Below, piece by piece: positions 16,240-24,810 of a stretch of 64,000 bases of DNA. A program made the translations under genes and the position numbers. Each line of letters starts with the position of its first letter. The stretch's first letter is position 1. The DNA is from Kribbella jiaozuonensis (GTDB taxonomy: Bacteria; Actinomycetota; Actinomycetes; Propionibacteriales; Kribbellaceae), in the NCBI RefSeq assembly GCF_005233875.1, contig NZ_SZPZ01000005.1:558001-622000 (forward strand), written 5' to 3'. The notes under the pieces were generated by a model. It was not told the origin of the DNA. It saw only the letters and a program-made list of their open reading frames with translations, and did no database searches.

Positions 16240-17397
16240 ATGAGAGTCACGGTCGTCGGCGTGTCAGAGGGCCCACAAGAGGTCGAGGTGCCGGACGGGA
16301 CGTGGTTCGCCGACGTGGAGCCGACAATCCGCGCGCTGCGGGACCAGGGCGTCGACACCGCCGTACTGACCTGCCTCTCCGAGGATCCGCTCACCTATCA
16401 GGTGCGGCCCTCTGACGGCGTCACCAGCTCGGACCTGGCGCCATGGACAAAGCCGGAGTGGTACGACGAGGCACTCCCGTGGATCGCTCAGCACGTCGAA
16501 GCCACCGGACCGTGGACACAGATCCGCTCCTGGGGTCTGTCGAACGTCCTTCGCATCCCGACCGCCTCGGGCGACGTGTACTTCAAGGCGATCGCCCACT
16601 CCACGACGATCAAGCCGACCCGCCCGGACCCGCTGCCACTCCTGTTCGCGCACGAGCCCTTGTTCCTCCAGAAGGCCTCCGAGGACCACCCCGGCGCGGT
16701 CCCCGCGCCACTCGCCATCGAGTCGCAGCGAGCTTGGATGCTGCTGCCGGACCTCGGCACCCCACTGGCCGCCGAGACCGACATCGAGGTGTGGATCGAG
16801 GCCGTACGCCGGCACGCGCGGCTGCAGCGCAGTTATGTGAATCGCCCCGAACGCCTGCTGGAAATCTCCTGCGCCGACCGCGGCCTCGCCGTACTGGACG
16901 CCGAACTCGACCGCCTGCTCGGCGCCACCCCGGCAACCGACCGCCTCGAACCGCACGAACGAGCCCTGCTGCCCACCCGCGCCAAACAGTTGCGCGAGGC
17001 AATCACTGACCTGTCGTCGATCGGCCTCCCCGAAACCCTGCTCCACGGCGACCTGCACCCGGGAAACGTGGCAGTCCGGGACGGGCAGGTGCTGGCCTTC
17101 GACTGGACGGACGCATCCTTGTCCCACCCGTTCCTCGACCTGGTGACGTTCATCGAGGAGGAGCGCTCACCACTGTCGGCGGACCCGCGGGTACTGGACG
17201 CGTACCTGAGCGAGTGGGAGGAGTACGCGTCTCCCGAAGACTTACGCCACGCCCTCGACCTCGCCACACAACTAGGCACCCTCCACCAAACCATGACCTA
17301 CGCCCACCTCCTCGATCACGTCACCGGCCCCAGCAAAGAATCGATGCTCCGAGGCGGCGTCTGGTGGCTCCGCCAACTCCTCAAGCCCGCCGGTTAG
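16240..17397 (+). CDS. APH-family phosphotransferase
   Basis: 385 residues. The C-terminal half has the aminoglycoside phosphotransferase/choline kinase core: catalytic loop LLHGDLHPGNV (about residue 268) and the metal-binding aspartate in VLAFDWTDASLSHPFLD. A separate N-terminal 100 residues includes GTWFADVEPTIRALRDQG, with no domain I recognise. Probably phosphorylates a small hydroxyl substrate; nothing links it to an antibiotic. Divergent from ilvA; TTAG at 17394-17397 serves as the stop of both this gene and the convergent HExxH gene. Confidence 0.75.
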   Translation: MRVTVVGVSEGPQEVEVPDGTWFADVEPTIRALRDQGVDTAVLTCLSEDPLTYQVRPSDGVTSSDLAPWTKPEWYDEALPWIAQHVEATGPWTQIRSWGLSNVLRIPTASGDVYFKAIAHSTTIKPTRPDPLPLLFAHEPLFLQKASEDHPGAVPAPLAIESQRAWMLLPDLGTPLAAETDIEVWIEAVRRHARLQRSYVNRPERLLEISCADRGLAVLDAELDRLLGATPATDRLEPHERALLPTRAKQLREAITDLSSIGLPETLLHGDLHPGNVAVRDGQVLAFDWTDASLSHPFLDLVTFIEEERSPLSADPRVLDAYLSEWEEYASPEDLRHALDLATQLGTLHQTMTYAHLLDHVTGPSKESMLRGGVWWLRQLLKPAG

Positions 17398-18160
17398 CGG
17401 TGCAGGATTGCCAGCTGGTTGCGCATGCCTCTGCGTACGGGTGGGTCCAGGTGGCGGTCCCAGTCGGGGCGGCGTTCGCCTCGTAGGAGGGCGTAGTACG
17501 CGAGGGCCTCGGCCAGGGCCGCCTCGCGTAGGTAGCCGCGTGCCATCGGCTGCTTGCCCCGTCCGTTCGGCCGCGGGCGTCGCTCGTACGCCGCGTTCGC
17601 CGTGAAGATGCCGAGGCCGTAGAAGACCGTGATGAGATCGGTCAGCGGCTCGTGATCCGGGCGGCGGGTCAGGGAGATGCGGTCGCTGCCGAGGAGCAGC
17701 TCGTGGCCGACCTCATGCGCGTAGATCGCGATCAGCGCGACCGGATCGGCAACCAGCGCCGGTGCGAGCTCGATCTGGTTCTGCCCGGGCCCGCGGATCC
17801 ATCGACCGTGCTGCTCCTTCACCACCACGGTCGTCCCGCGCGTCGACGGACGCCGTACGCCGTCGAGCTCGAGCTCAGCCCACACTGACCGGGCCGCAGA
17901 TCCATCCGGCCATCAACCCGCCCACACAGCTCAACCGCAGCCGCCCGGCTCCCGTCGTACCCATCGGGAATGACATCACCCGGCAGCGCGATCGGCCGAA
18001 GCACGATGTCCCGACCGAACTCCGCGACCAGCCAGTCCATCGACGACCGGATCCACCGCCGGCTGCCACCGGGCAACCGTTCGCGCGGCGCCTTCAGCTG
18101 GGACCGTACCTGCTGGCTTCGTCGCATCATCCCGATCGGATTCCTCACCCGCCGGATCAT
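17394..18160 (-). pseudogene. HExxH protein, third copy, interrupted by a frameshift
   Basis: Homologous along its length to the two genes upstream, but split between two frames. The first part (18160 down to about 17885) gives LPGGSRRWIRSSMDWLVAEFG and GYDGS, matching the neighbour's N-terminal domain. Homology then continues one frame over as VWAELELDGVRRP, through the zinc motif AHEVGHELLL, EPLTDLITVFYGLGIFTANAA and a late AEALAYY. The junction is at base 17885, where one missing G would restore a single frame of about 255 residues. The second part alone has a GTG at 17885 and could make a 163-residue catalytic domain. It lacks the roughly 55-residue central insertion of its paralogues. 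True mutation, programmed frameshift or sequencing error cannot be told apart here. Confidence 0.65.
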
Positions 18161-18216
18161 GCCTGTCCGGCGTCACGCCAAACCTTCCGGGGTCGTTCCG
18201 TCACCGTCGGTTGACA

Positions 18217-19296
18217 TCAGGCCAACGGCGCACCCTCCTGGATCGACGCGATCTCGGCGTCCTTCACCATCGCCGCGAGCCGCGCGAACGTACGCATCCG
18301 CACCGACCGGTCCAGCTCCGCCGGCATCACCGGCAACATCGACACCGGCCACAACTCATGCCGCCGGAAGCAGTACGCCGCCAACGCCTCCGACGCCCCA
18401 CGCTCCCCCAGATACCCGAGCGTCTGCAGCGCAGAACGACGACCGGGCACCCGCTCGACCGCCTGATTCGCCAGGAAGATCCCGAACCCGTGAAACACGG
18501 CGAACAGATCAGTCACCGCCTCGGCATCCTGCCGCTGCCGATCGATCAGGTGGTACCCCCACAGCACCTCATGCCCGAGCTCGTGCGCCGTCGCAGCCAC
18601 CACCGCCGACGGATCGGGAAGGACGTCGGCGGACAGCATCACCGCAGTACCGTCGACGCCGCCGCTGCGCAGATCCAGCCAGCACGCACGCGATCCGCTG
18701 CCCGCTGGTTTCGACCAGACCGCCTCAGCGCGATCGCACAGTTCCGCCCGTCGGTCGAGGTTCATCTCCCGGACGATCGCCGTACTGCGATGCAGCTCGG
18801 CCTGCAGCTCCCGCTCGGCAAGCACACCGATCTCGCGCGCGAAGCCGGCCGCAGCGAGCGCATCGACTTCAGCTGGCGTCATCGTTGCCCGCAGCCCCGA
18901 TACCGCGACGATGTTCGCGCGCTGCTCGGCCCGAAGCCGGTGAACGGCTGCGCTGCGGGCGGCGGCGCGCACTTCGTCCATCCGGAAGCTGAACCGGATC
19001 CGGTCGTCGGGCACCTCCATCCAGGCGCAGACCTTGAGGCAGAGCTCACGGGCCGCACGCTCCGAACCGTCGTACCCGCGGGGCACGAACTCGCTCGGCA
19101 ACACCGGTGGCCGACGCAGCGGCTCGACCCCGAACCGTCCGGTCAGCCAGTCCAACGTGTCTTCGATCCATTGCTCGGGTCCCCCAGGCAGCATGACCTT
19201 CGGCCCGTACAGCAGCTCCCGGTCCCGTTGCCGGCGCCGCCACGCACCGATCAGATTCATACCGAACTGACGCGACCGACTGGCGCGCCGTTCCAT
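18217..19296 (-). CDS. Predicted zincin-like HExxH protein, second copy
   Basis: 359 residues, unrecognised family. N-terminal domain (about 30-100) with LPGGPEQWIEDTLDWL and RGYDGSERAARELCLKV; helical middle (about 105-190); C-terminal putative metallopeptidase core: ATAHELGHEVLW (HExxH), then 24 residues later EAVTDLFAVFHGFGIFLANQA and GYLGERGASEALAAYCF. HExxH plus a conserved downstream Glu is the gluzincin ligand pattern. No signal peptide or membrane span, so cytosolic. Starts 19 bases after the first copy and seems part of one operon with the ABC exporter upstream. Substrate unknown; catalysis is inferred from motif only. Confidence 0.75.
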   Translation of the reverse strand: MERRASRSRQFGMNLIGAWRRRQRDRELLYGPKVMLPGGPEQWIEDTLDWLTGRFGVEPLRRPPVLPSEFVPRGYDGSERAARELCLKVCAWMEVPDDRIRFSFRMDEVRAAARSAAVHRLRAEQRANIVAVSGLRATMTPAEVDALAAAGFAREIGVLAERELQAELHRSTAIVREMNLDRRAELCDRAEAVWSKPAGSGSRACWLDLRSGGVDGTAVMLSADVLPDPSAVVAATAHELGHEVLWGYHLIDRQRQDAEAVTDLFAVFHGFGIFLANQAVERVPGRRSALQTLGYLGERGASEALAAYCFRRHELWPVSMLPVMPAELDRSVRMRTFARLAAMVKDAEIASIQEGAPLA

Positions 19297-19315
19297 CGCG
19301 AAGTTTGCGGTTGGA

Positions 19316-20473
19316 TCACCAGCCGAGGACGCTCGGCGGACCCCCGATCAGTTCGTCGAGCCGCGCGACGAACCGGGCGCGCGGCTCGGGATCGAGGGCC
19401 ACGTGCCACGCCGGGAGCAGCGGACCGTCCTGCAACAGCCGATGCTGCTTGAAGCGGTAGGCCGCAAGCGCCTCCGCGACGGCTGTCTCGCCGAGGTACC
19501 CGAACGTCTCCACAGTCGGCGTCCCGATCGTGGTCTCGTCAAGGGCTGCGTTCGCATGCGCAATCCCGAAGCCATGCAGTACTGCGAACAGGTCCGTCAA
19601 CGGCTCCCGCAGTACGCCGGTCGCACCGGGCACCTCCGACGGCATCAGCACCTGATGCCCGAGCTCATGCGACACAGCGGCCACGAGTACGGTCGGATCC
19701 GCGAGTACCTCGGAGCCGAGCATGACCGCCGTATAGCCAGGCAGCAGCTCGACGCCTGGCAGGCAGTACGTGAGGTCCGTCCATCGCCCGGCCCGCGACG
19801 ATTCCCGCCCGGCAGCCCCGGGCTCAGGCCGGTCGCGCCGCTCCACCAGCTCGGCCCGACGCACCGGATCCGGCTCGGCCGCGATCTCCCGGCAACGCAC
19901 CAACTCGGTGAGGAAGTCGAGGAACGCGAACCGCTGGATCTCCGGCAACAGCCCGACATCGGCGACGTCTTCGGGCGCATCGGTCCCGGCGCCGCACTCC
20001 GTCAGCAGCTCGGCAAGCCGGGCGGCCGGATCGGAGTCGGCCCCTCCGCGAGTGCCCGGGACCCGTCGGTGGGTCCGAACGGCGGCGACGTCCTCCGGCG
20101 CAGCCCCACGAAACGCGGGCAGGCTCTGGGCGACGAAGGCATCGGCAAGCGTTGCCCCCAGCAACTGTCCGGCCTCGACCACCTTCTCCAGCTGGAAACT
20201 GAACCGTATCCGCCCGGCCGGGATCCCCATCCGCTCAGCCACCAACAGGCACAACTCCCGAGCAGCCCCCTCCGACCCGTCGTACCCAGCCGGAACGAAC
20301 TCCCCCGGTACGACGACAGGCCGACGTAGCGGGTCGGTCCCAAAGTGCTCGATCAACAACCGCAGCGACTCCTCGACCCACTGCCGGGCCCCATCCGGCA
20401 ACTCGACCTTCGGCGCCCGCACGAGATCGCTGAAGGACATGTCCATGCCCACTGCGACGCCGGCCAACACCAT
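19316..20473 (-). CDS. Predicted zincin-like HExxH protein, first copy
   Basis: 385 residues. Same architecture as the next two genes: LPDGARQWVEESLRLLIEHFG and AGYDGSEGAARELCLLVAER at the N-terminus, a longer charged middle region (about 95-225), then AVSHELGHQVLM, REPLTDLFAVLHGFGIAHAN and GYLGETAVAEALAAYRF. ATG 20473 lies 11 bases after the stop of the upstream ABC permease and has a weak GGAA ribosome site, so it is taken as start; ATGs at 20446 and 20440 are possible alternatives. The frame is open for more than 100 codons upstream but antisense to nothing conserved and overlapping the permease. Operon context suggests that the proteins act with the exporter, for example on its cargo (inference). 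Confidence 0.75.
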   Translation of the reverse strand: MVLAGVAVGMDMSFSDLVRAPKVELPDGARQWVEESLRLLIEHFGTDPLRRPVVVPGEFVPAGYDGSEGAARELCLLVAERMGIPAGRIRFSFQLEKVVEAGQLLGATLADAFVAQSLPAFRGAAPEDVAAVRTHRRVPGTRGGADSDPAARLAELLTECGAGTDAPEDVADVGLLPEIQRFAFLDFLTELVRCREIAAEPDPVRRAELVERRDRPEPGAAGRESSRAGRWTDLTYCLPGVELLPGYTAVMLGSEVLADPTVLVAAVSHELGHQVLMPSEVPGATGVLREPLTDLFAVLHGFGIAHANAALDETTIGTPTVETFGYLGETAVAEALAAYRFKQHRLLQDGPLLPAWHVALDPEPRARFVARLDELIGGPPSVLGW

Positions 20474-20484
20474 CGCGGTTCCAG

Positions 20485-21288
20485 CTACTTCAGCAGCAGT
20501 TTGCCGAGGCGGCGGGAGGCGACGTACATGCCGAGGGTTCCCATGGCGACCAGGTAGAAGGCGTGGACGAGGAGGAACCAGCTGACCGCGCCGGTCGCGA
20601 AGGCTCGCTCGAGGACGACGCCCTGGTAGAGCGGGGTGATCTCGACCAGCCAGCGGATCGCGGCGGGGTAGGTCTCGACCGGGTAGAAGGTGGCCGAGAA
20701 CAGGAACATCGGCATGATCGCGAGTTGCACGAACTCGAAGTCCTGCCAGCTGCGCATGAACGTCGTCAACGCCATCCCCGCACCGGCGAACGCGAACCCG
20801 ATCAGCACCGCGGCCGGTAGCGCGAGCAGCGCCCACCACGACGAGATCAGGCCCATGACCAGCATCACCAGGATGAACATCGCCGAGTAGATCGCGCCGC
20901 GCAACAGCGCCCAGGTGATCTCGCCGGTCGCCACGTCCCAGGGCCGCAGCGGCGTCGCCAGCATCGAGTCGTAGAGCTTGGCGTACTTCATCCGGAAGAA
21001 GATGTTGTACGTCGAGTCGAAGATCGCACCGTTCATCGCCGAGCTGGCCAGCATCGCGGGCGCGACGAACGCGGCGTACGCGATCTTGGTCCCGTCGGAC
21101 AACGTGAAGTCACCGACGAGGTGAGCCACGCCGATGCCGATCGACAGCAGGTAGAACACCGGCTCGAAGAACCCGGACAGGAACACGACCCACGACCGCC
21201 GGTAGAGCAAGAAGTTCCGCTCGACGATGTGCCGGCCGCCACCGAGCCGGACCGGAACCGGGACAACCCGGGCAGCAATGGTCGCCAT
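20485..21288 (-). CDS. ABC-2 type permease, second subunit
   Basis: 267 residues, six predicted spans, NodJ/ABC2_membrane family. The segment RMKYAKLYDSMLATPLRPWD after span 2 is the typical ABC-2 coupling region. Start codon overlaps the previous gene's stop as TGATG, so the two permeases are translationally coupled. With the partner permease and the ATPase it forms an exporter of NodIJ/DrrAB type. Longer upstream open frame ignored since it runs through the partner gene. Confidence 0.88.
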   Translation of the reverse strand: MATIAARVVPVPVRLGGGRHIVERNFLLYRRSWVVFLSGFFEPVFYLLSIGIGVAHLVGDFTLSDGTKIAYAAFVAPAMLASSAMNGAIFDSTYNIFFRMKYAKLYDSMLATPLRPWDVATGEITWALLRGAIYSAMFILVMLVMGLISSWWALLALPAAVLIGFAFAGAGMALTTFMRSWQDFEFVQLAIMPMFLFSATFYPVETYPAAIRWLVEITPLYQGVVLERAFATGAVSWFLLVHAFYLVAMGTLGMYVASRRLGKLLLK

Positions 21289-22070
21289 CAGCGGATCAAC
21301 TTTCGGGTGAAGCCGCGGACGGCGAGCCAGGTGCCGGCGATGAACCAGGCCAGCAGGTAAACGACGTTGACGAGCGCGAGCCACGGGTTCACCGTGCCGA
21401 GGCTCAGGTTGCGGCACAGATCGACCGCGTGCCACAGCGGACTCACATACGCGAGCCACTCGATCCAGTCGGGCAGTTGTGAGACCGGGAAGAACGCACC
21501 GGAGAACAGGAACGCCGGCACCACGCCGAAGCGGAAGATCATCGCGAAGCCCGAGTCGTTCTCCAGCGTCGTCGCGTACGCCGCGATCGGTCCGGCGACC
21601 GCCATCCCGACGAGCAGCGCGACCGGCAGACCGAGGATCCCGAGCGGCGACTTCAATCCGCCGAACAACGCGATGATCACCAGGAACACCGCGCACGAGC
21701 TCAACACCCGGAACGCGATGAACGCCAACTGCCCGTACACCACGTCCGCCGGCCGCAGCGGTGTCGCGATCATCGAGTGGAAGAACTTCTGCCACTTCAG
21801 CCCGGACATCACCGGGTACGTCGATTCGCCGACCGCGATCTGCAGCGCCGTCGAGGCGAGCAGCCCCGGCGCGATGAACTGCAGGTAGCTCACGCCGCCG
21901 AGCGCACCCGTCCCGTTGCTGTCCACGAACGAGCCGAGCCCGATCCCCATCGCGGCCAGGTAGAGCATCGGCAGCAGGAAGCTGCTGATCATCGTGCCCT
22001 TCCAGGTCCGCTTGTAGACGGTCAGCCAGTAGTCGAGCATCCGGCGACCGTTCTCGATCGCAAGCGCCAT
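21288..22070 (-). CDS. ABC-2 type permease, first subunit
   Basis: 260 residues with six predicted spans. WQKFFHSMIATPLRPADVVYG is the family's intracellular coupling segment and is alignable with the same segment of the second permease, so the transporter is a heterodimer of related permeases. The first base of the ATG is the last base of the ATPase gene's stop frame (overlap at 22070). Export substrate unknown. Confidence 0.88.
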   Translation of the reverse strand: MALAIENGRRMLDYWLTVYKRTWKGTMISSFLLPMLYLAAMGIGLGSFVDSNGTGALGGVSYLQFIAPGLLASTALQIAVGESTYPVMSGLKWQKFFHSMIATPLRPADVVYGQLAFIAFRVLSSCAVFLVIIALFGGLKSPLGILGLPVALLVGMAVAGPIAAYATTLENDSGFAMIFRFGVVPAFLFSGAFFPVSQLPDWIEWLAYVSPLWHAVDLCRNLSLGTVNPWLALVNVVYLLAWFIAGTWLAVRGFTRKLIR

Positions 22071-23017
22071 CAGTCCACCAACGTCCGGCCGGTGAGCCGC
22101 AGGAACACGTCCTCCAGCGTTGACCGCCGTACGAGCACGGCAGCGGGTTGCAGCCCGCGCTCATGGACGGCGGCGACCGCGCGCTCGCCGTCGTCGGTGT
22201 AGAGCAGCAGACGGTCCGGCAGCACTTCGATGCGCTGGGCAAGATCCTCGACCTTGCCGGCCAGGGCGTCGTGGTCGGCCAGCATCACGTCCGGCCCGAA
22301 CCGCAGCTCGGTCACCTCGCGGGTCGAGTAGTCCCGGATCAGGTCGGACGGCGAGCCCTCGGCCGCGATCAGGCCGCCGTCCATCACCACGAGCCGGTCA
22401 CACAACTGCTCGGCCTCGTCCATGTAGTGGGTGGTGATGATCAGTGTCACGCCGGCCTGTTTGAGCCGGAAGAGTTTGTCCCACAGCAGGTGCCGGGCCT
22501 GTGGGTCGAGGCCGGTCGTCGGCTCGTCGAGCAGCAGCAGGTCGGGCTTGCTGACCAGTGAGCGGGCGATCGTCAGTCGCCGCTTCATCCCGCCGGACAG
22601 CTCGTCGACCTTGACCTTCGCCTTCTCGGTCAGCGCCACGAACTCGAGCAGCTCGTCGGCCCGCTCACGGCACTCGGCCCGGCTCAGACCGAAGTACCGC
22701 CCGTAGATCGTGAGGTTCTCCTTGACGGTGAGCTCGGTGTCGAGGGTGTCGTCCTGCGGGCAGACCCCCAGCCGGGCGCGGATCGCCGGACCGTCGGTGG
22801 CCGGATCGAGGCCGAGGATGCGCAGCGTGCCGCCGCTGGTCGGGGAGACCGCGCCGATCATCCGCATCGTCGACGACTTGCCCGCGCCGTTCGGCCCGAG
22901 GAACCCGAAGGCCTCGCCGCGCCACACGTCCAGGTCGATCCCGCGGACCGCTTCGAAGTCGCCGTACGACTTCCGCAGGTCGCGGACATGGACCAAGGAC
23001 TCCCGCTGCTCACTCAC
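22070..23017 (-). CDS. ABC exporter ATP-binding protein (NodI/DrrA type)
   Basis: 315 residues. Walker A GPNGAGKSS near residue 40, Q-loop CPQDDTLDTELTVKENL, signature LSGGMKRRLTIARSL, Walker B LLLDEPTTGLDP and H-loop THYMDEAEQLCD are all intact. The C-terminal extension ends in RRSTLEDVFLRLTGRTL, the family's accessory domain. GTG 23017 is the first gene of an apparent six-gene operon (ATPase, two permeases, three HExxH proteins) spanning 23017 to 17394 with gaps of at most 60 bases. Confidence 0.92.
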   Translation of the reverse strand: MSEQRESLVHVRDLRKSYGDFEAVRGIDLDVWRGEAFGFLGPNGAGKSSTMRMIGAVSPTSGGTLRILGLDPATDGPAIRARLGVCPQDDTLDTELTVKENLTIYGRYFGLSRAECRERADELLEFVALTEKAKVKVDELSGGMKRRLTIARSLVSKPDLLLLDEPTTGLDPQARHLLWDKLFRLKQAGVTLIITTHYMDEAEQLCDRLVVMDGGLIAAEGSPSDLIRDYSTREVTELRFGPDVMLADHDALAGKVEDLAQRIEVLPDRLLLYTDDGERAVAAVHERGLQPAAVLVRRSTLEDVFLRLTGRTLVD

Positions 23018-23074
23018 CTTCCAGACACTAGACGCCCCTCCGGACAGTTTCTTCTTGTTTTGGGCTGATCCGGA

Positions 23075-23803
23075 TCAGCCGCGGCCGACGTACGGCATGC
23101 CCGCGGCCATCACGGTCAGGGTCGGTACGGCGACAGTGGTCGGCAGCTGCGCGATCCGTACGACGAAGTCCGCGACGATCTTCGGGTCGAACGTCGGCTC
23201 GACCGCGATCGAACCGTCGGGCTGGGGCACGCCCTGCTCCATCCGCGCGGTCATCGCGGTCGCGGCGTTGCCGATGTCGATCTGGCAGGCGGTGATGTTG
23301 TGTGCGCGGCCCTCGAGCTCGAGCCCCTTGGTGAGTCCGGTGATGGCGTGCTTGCTCGCGGTGTACGCAATCCCCTGCGGCCGTGGCACATGCGCCGAGA
23401 TCGACCCGTTGTTGATGATCCGCCCACCCTTGGGATCCTGCCGGAGCATCAGGTCGAACGCCGCCTGCGCACACAGGAACGACCCGGTCAGGTTGGTATC
23501 CACCACCCGCCGCCAGTCCTCCTCCCGCACATCCTCCACCCCAGCCGCCGGCGACCCCGTCCCCGCGTTGTTCACCAACAAATCAACCCGCTCAAGCCCT
23601 CCAAAAAACTCACGTACGGCGCTCCCGTCAGCCACATCCAGGACCGCGTACTCCACCGCCCCGTTGCCCGCAGCGGCGGCTTCCTGCAGCTTCTCCTCGG
23701 TCCGCCCGGTCACCCACACGCGGTACCCGGCCCCCGCCAACGCCAGCGCCATCTCCCGCCCCAGCCCGGACCCACCACCGGTCACCACCGCAACCTGCGT
23801 CAT
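23075..23803 (-). CDS. Short-chain dehydrogenase/reductase
   Basis: 242 residues. Classical SDR: cofactor motif VVTGGGSGLGREMAL near the N-terminus, NNAGTGSPAAG, catalytic Ser in NNGSISAHVPRPQ and YxxxK in AYTASKHAITGL. The Arg in VTGRTEEKL suggests NADP(H). Start at ATG 23803 follows AAGGG and overlaps the CPBP gene's stop by four bases (ATGA), so both are co-transcribed. Substrate unknown. Confidence 0.88.
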   Translation of the reverse strand: MTQVAVVTGGGSGLGREMALALAGAGYRVWVTGRTEEKLQEAAAAGNGAVEYAVLDVADGSAVREFFGGLERVDLLVNNAGTGSPAAGVEDVREEDWRRVVDTNLTGSFLCAQAAFDLMLRQDPKGGRIINNGSISAHVPRPQGIAYTASKHAITGLTKGLELEGRAHNITACQIDIGNAATAMTARMEQGVPQPDGSIAVEPTFDPKIVADFVVRIAQLPTTVAVPTLTVMAAGMPYVGRG

Positions 23804-24573
23804 CGCGCCACCCTTCTCCCTGGTCTGACTGCCGTCCAGGATGGCAGCAACGCAGCAGCCATCACGATCATGACCAGCAACTCCAGCCAGACCGCGTGCC
23901 CGAGCGGCGGCACCAGTTCCTCGGTCAGGTTCCACGCCGCGTGCACGAGGATCGCCCCCGGCACCCCACCCCGCAGCTTCTCGCTCACGAACAACATCAA
24001 GAACGTCAGCGGGAACAGCTCCAGGAAGAACGTCACCCCCGCCGACGTGAACAGCCCGTCATCGTTCTGCCCCGTGCCAGGCAGGAAGTACAGCGGCACA
24101 TGCCACAACCCCCACACCGCCCCGAGCACCGCAGTCGTCCCGACCGGACCGAAGTACTCCCGCAACCGCGGCTGCACGTACCCCCGCCACCCGAACTCCT
24201 CCGACACCGGCCCCGCCAGGAACGTGTACGCCGCCGCGCCGAGCACCCCTCCGGCTCCCGCGACGACCGACGACGCATGGCCAGGCAGCTCGGGCAACCG
24301 TCCGGACAGCACGCACGCAGCGAACGGAGCCACCGCACCGAACCCGACCGCCGCCACCGGCCACCTCCAGGACCAGCGGACCACCCTCCGCCGCTCGCGC
24401 CGCCACAGCCACATCACCAGCGCGGCCAGCGACGGCCCGGACGCCGCCAACGCGAACACGAGCGACCCCACGCCCTCGTTCACATCCGTGCCGGTCAGCC
24501 CGAGGATCGCCCACGGCACCCAGGTCAGAACCAGACAGACAACCCCGAATTCCACCAACGATCGCTTGATCAC
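23800..24573 (-). CDS. CPBP-family intramembrane protease
   Basis: 257 residues with about eight membrane spans. The CPBP (Rce1/Abi) signature is complete: EEFGWRGYVQPRL (glutamate pair and Arg), a second motif with conserved His in WGLWHVPLYFLPG, and a third in HAAWNLTEELVPP. Members are prenyl-protein protease relatives, some linked to bacteriocin self-immunity. GTG 24573 is preceded by GGGAGG at suitable distance. Co-transcribed with the SDR gene. Confidence 0.88.
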   Translation of the reverse strand: MIKRSLVEFGVVCLVLTWVPWAILGLTGTDVNEGVGSLVFALAASGPSLAALVMWLWRRERRRVVRWSWRWPVAAVGFGAVAPFAACVLSGRLPELPGHASSVVAGAGGVLGAAAYTFLAGPVSEEFGWRGYVQPRLREYFGPVGTTAVLGAVWGLWHVPLYFLPGTGQNDDGLFTSAGVTFFLELFPLTFLMLFVSEKLRGGVPGAILVHAAWNLTEELVPPLGHAVWLELLVMIVMAAALLPSWTAVRPGRRVAR

Positions 24574-24610
24574 CGCCCCAGCCTCCCGACGGCCGCAGTA
24601 CCCGACCAGG

Positions 24611-24643
24611 GTGCTGGACCGACCTCTGAAGGGGATCCAGCAC
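24611..24643. promoter_or_regulatory. Inverted repeat in the leader of the CPBP gene
   Basis: GTGCTGGA (24611-24618) and TCCAGCAC (24636-24643), 8-bp arms 17 bases apart, 38-70 bases upstream of the CPBP GTG. Could be an operator or leader hairpin; nothing decides between these. Confidence 0.35.
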
Positions 24644-24733
24644 TACCTCGCGTCACAAAACACCCCCTTACACCGTCGAAAAGGTGTACGCAGCGCGATT
24701 CGGCTGCGGACAGTGACCATCCGACAACCGAGA

Positions 24734-24778
24734 GCAAATGAGTGGCGGCTCAGTTGAAGATCTTGGAAACTCATTTGC
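24734..24778. promoter_or_regulatory. Distal 10-bp inverted repeat upstream of marR
   Basis: GCAAATGAGT (24734-24743) and ACTCATTTGC (24769-24778), perfect 10-bp arms separated by 25 bases. The right arm overlaps the proposed -35 of the marR gene, so it may be a second, looped binding site. Confidence 0.45.
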
Positions 24779-24810
24779 GTGTATCACGCAAGCATGTATA
24801 TGCTTGCAGC
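24775..24810 (+). promoter_or_regulatory. Leaderless marR promoter with overlapping 20-bp palindrome
   Basis: -35 TTGCGT (24775-24780), 18-base spacer, -10 TATGCT (24799-24804), then six bases to ATG 24811, so transcription likely starts at the start codon. The palindrome GCAAGCAT-GTAT-ATGCTTGC (24788-24807) covers the spacer and -10, ideal for repression by the encoded MarR protein. Confidence 0.7.

Noticed and set aside
17976..18176. GTG-started 66-codon frame with a good ribosome site before the third HExxH copy
   Set aside because: It shows no homology to the paralogues, overlaps the frame that does, and has shadow-like composition.
17394..23017. Exporter plus HExxH proteins as a RiPP or bacteriocin locus
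   Set aside because: No short precursor-like gene with a leader or core motif and no modification enzyme was seen near the operon, so I keep only the observation of co-location.
24611..24643. 8-bp inverted repeat as a transcription terminator
   Set aside because: It lies upstream of, not downstream from, the divergent genes, has a long loop and no T-run; operator or leader structure is more likely.
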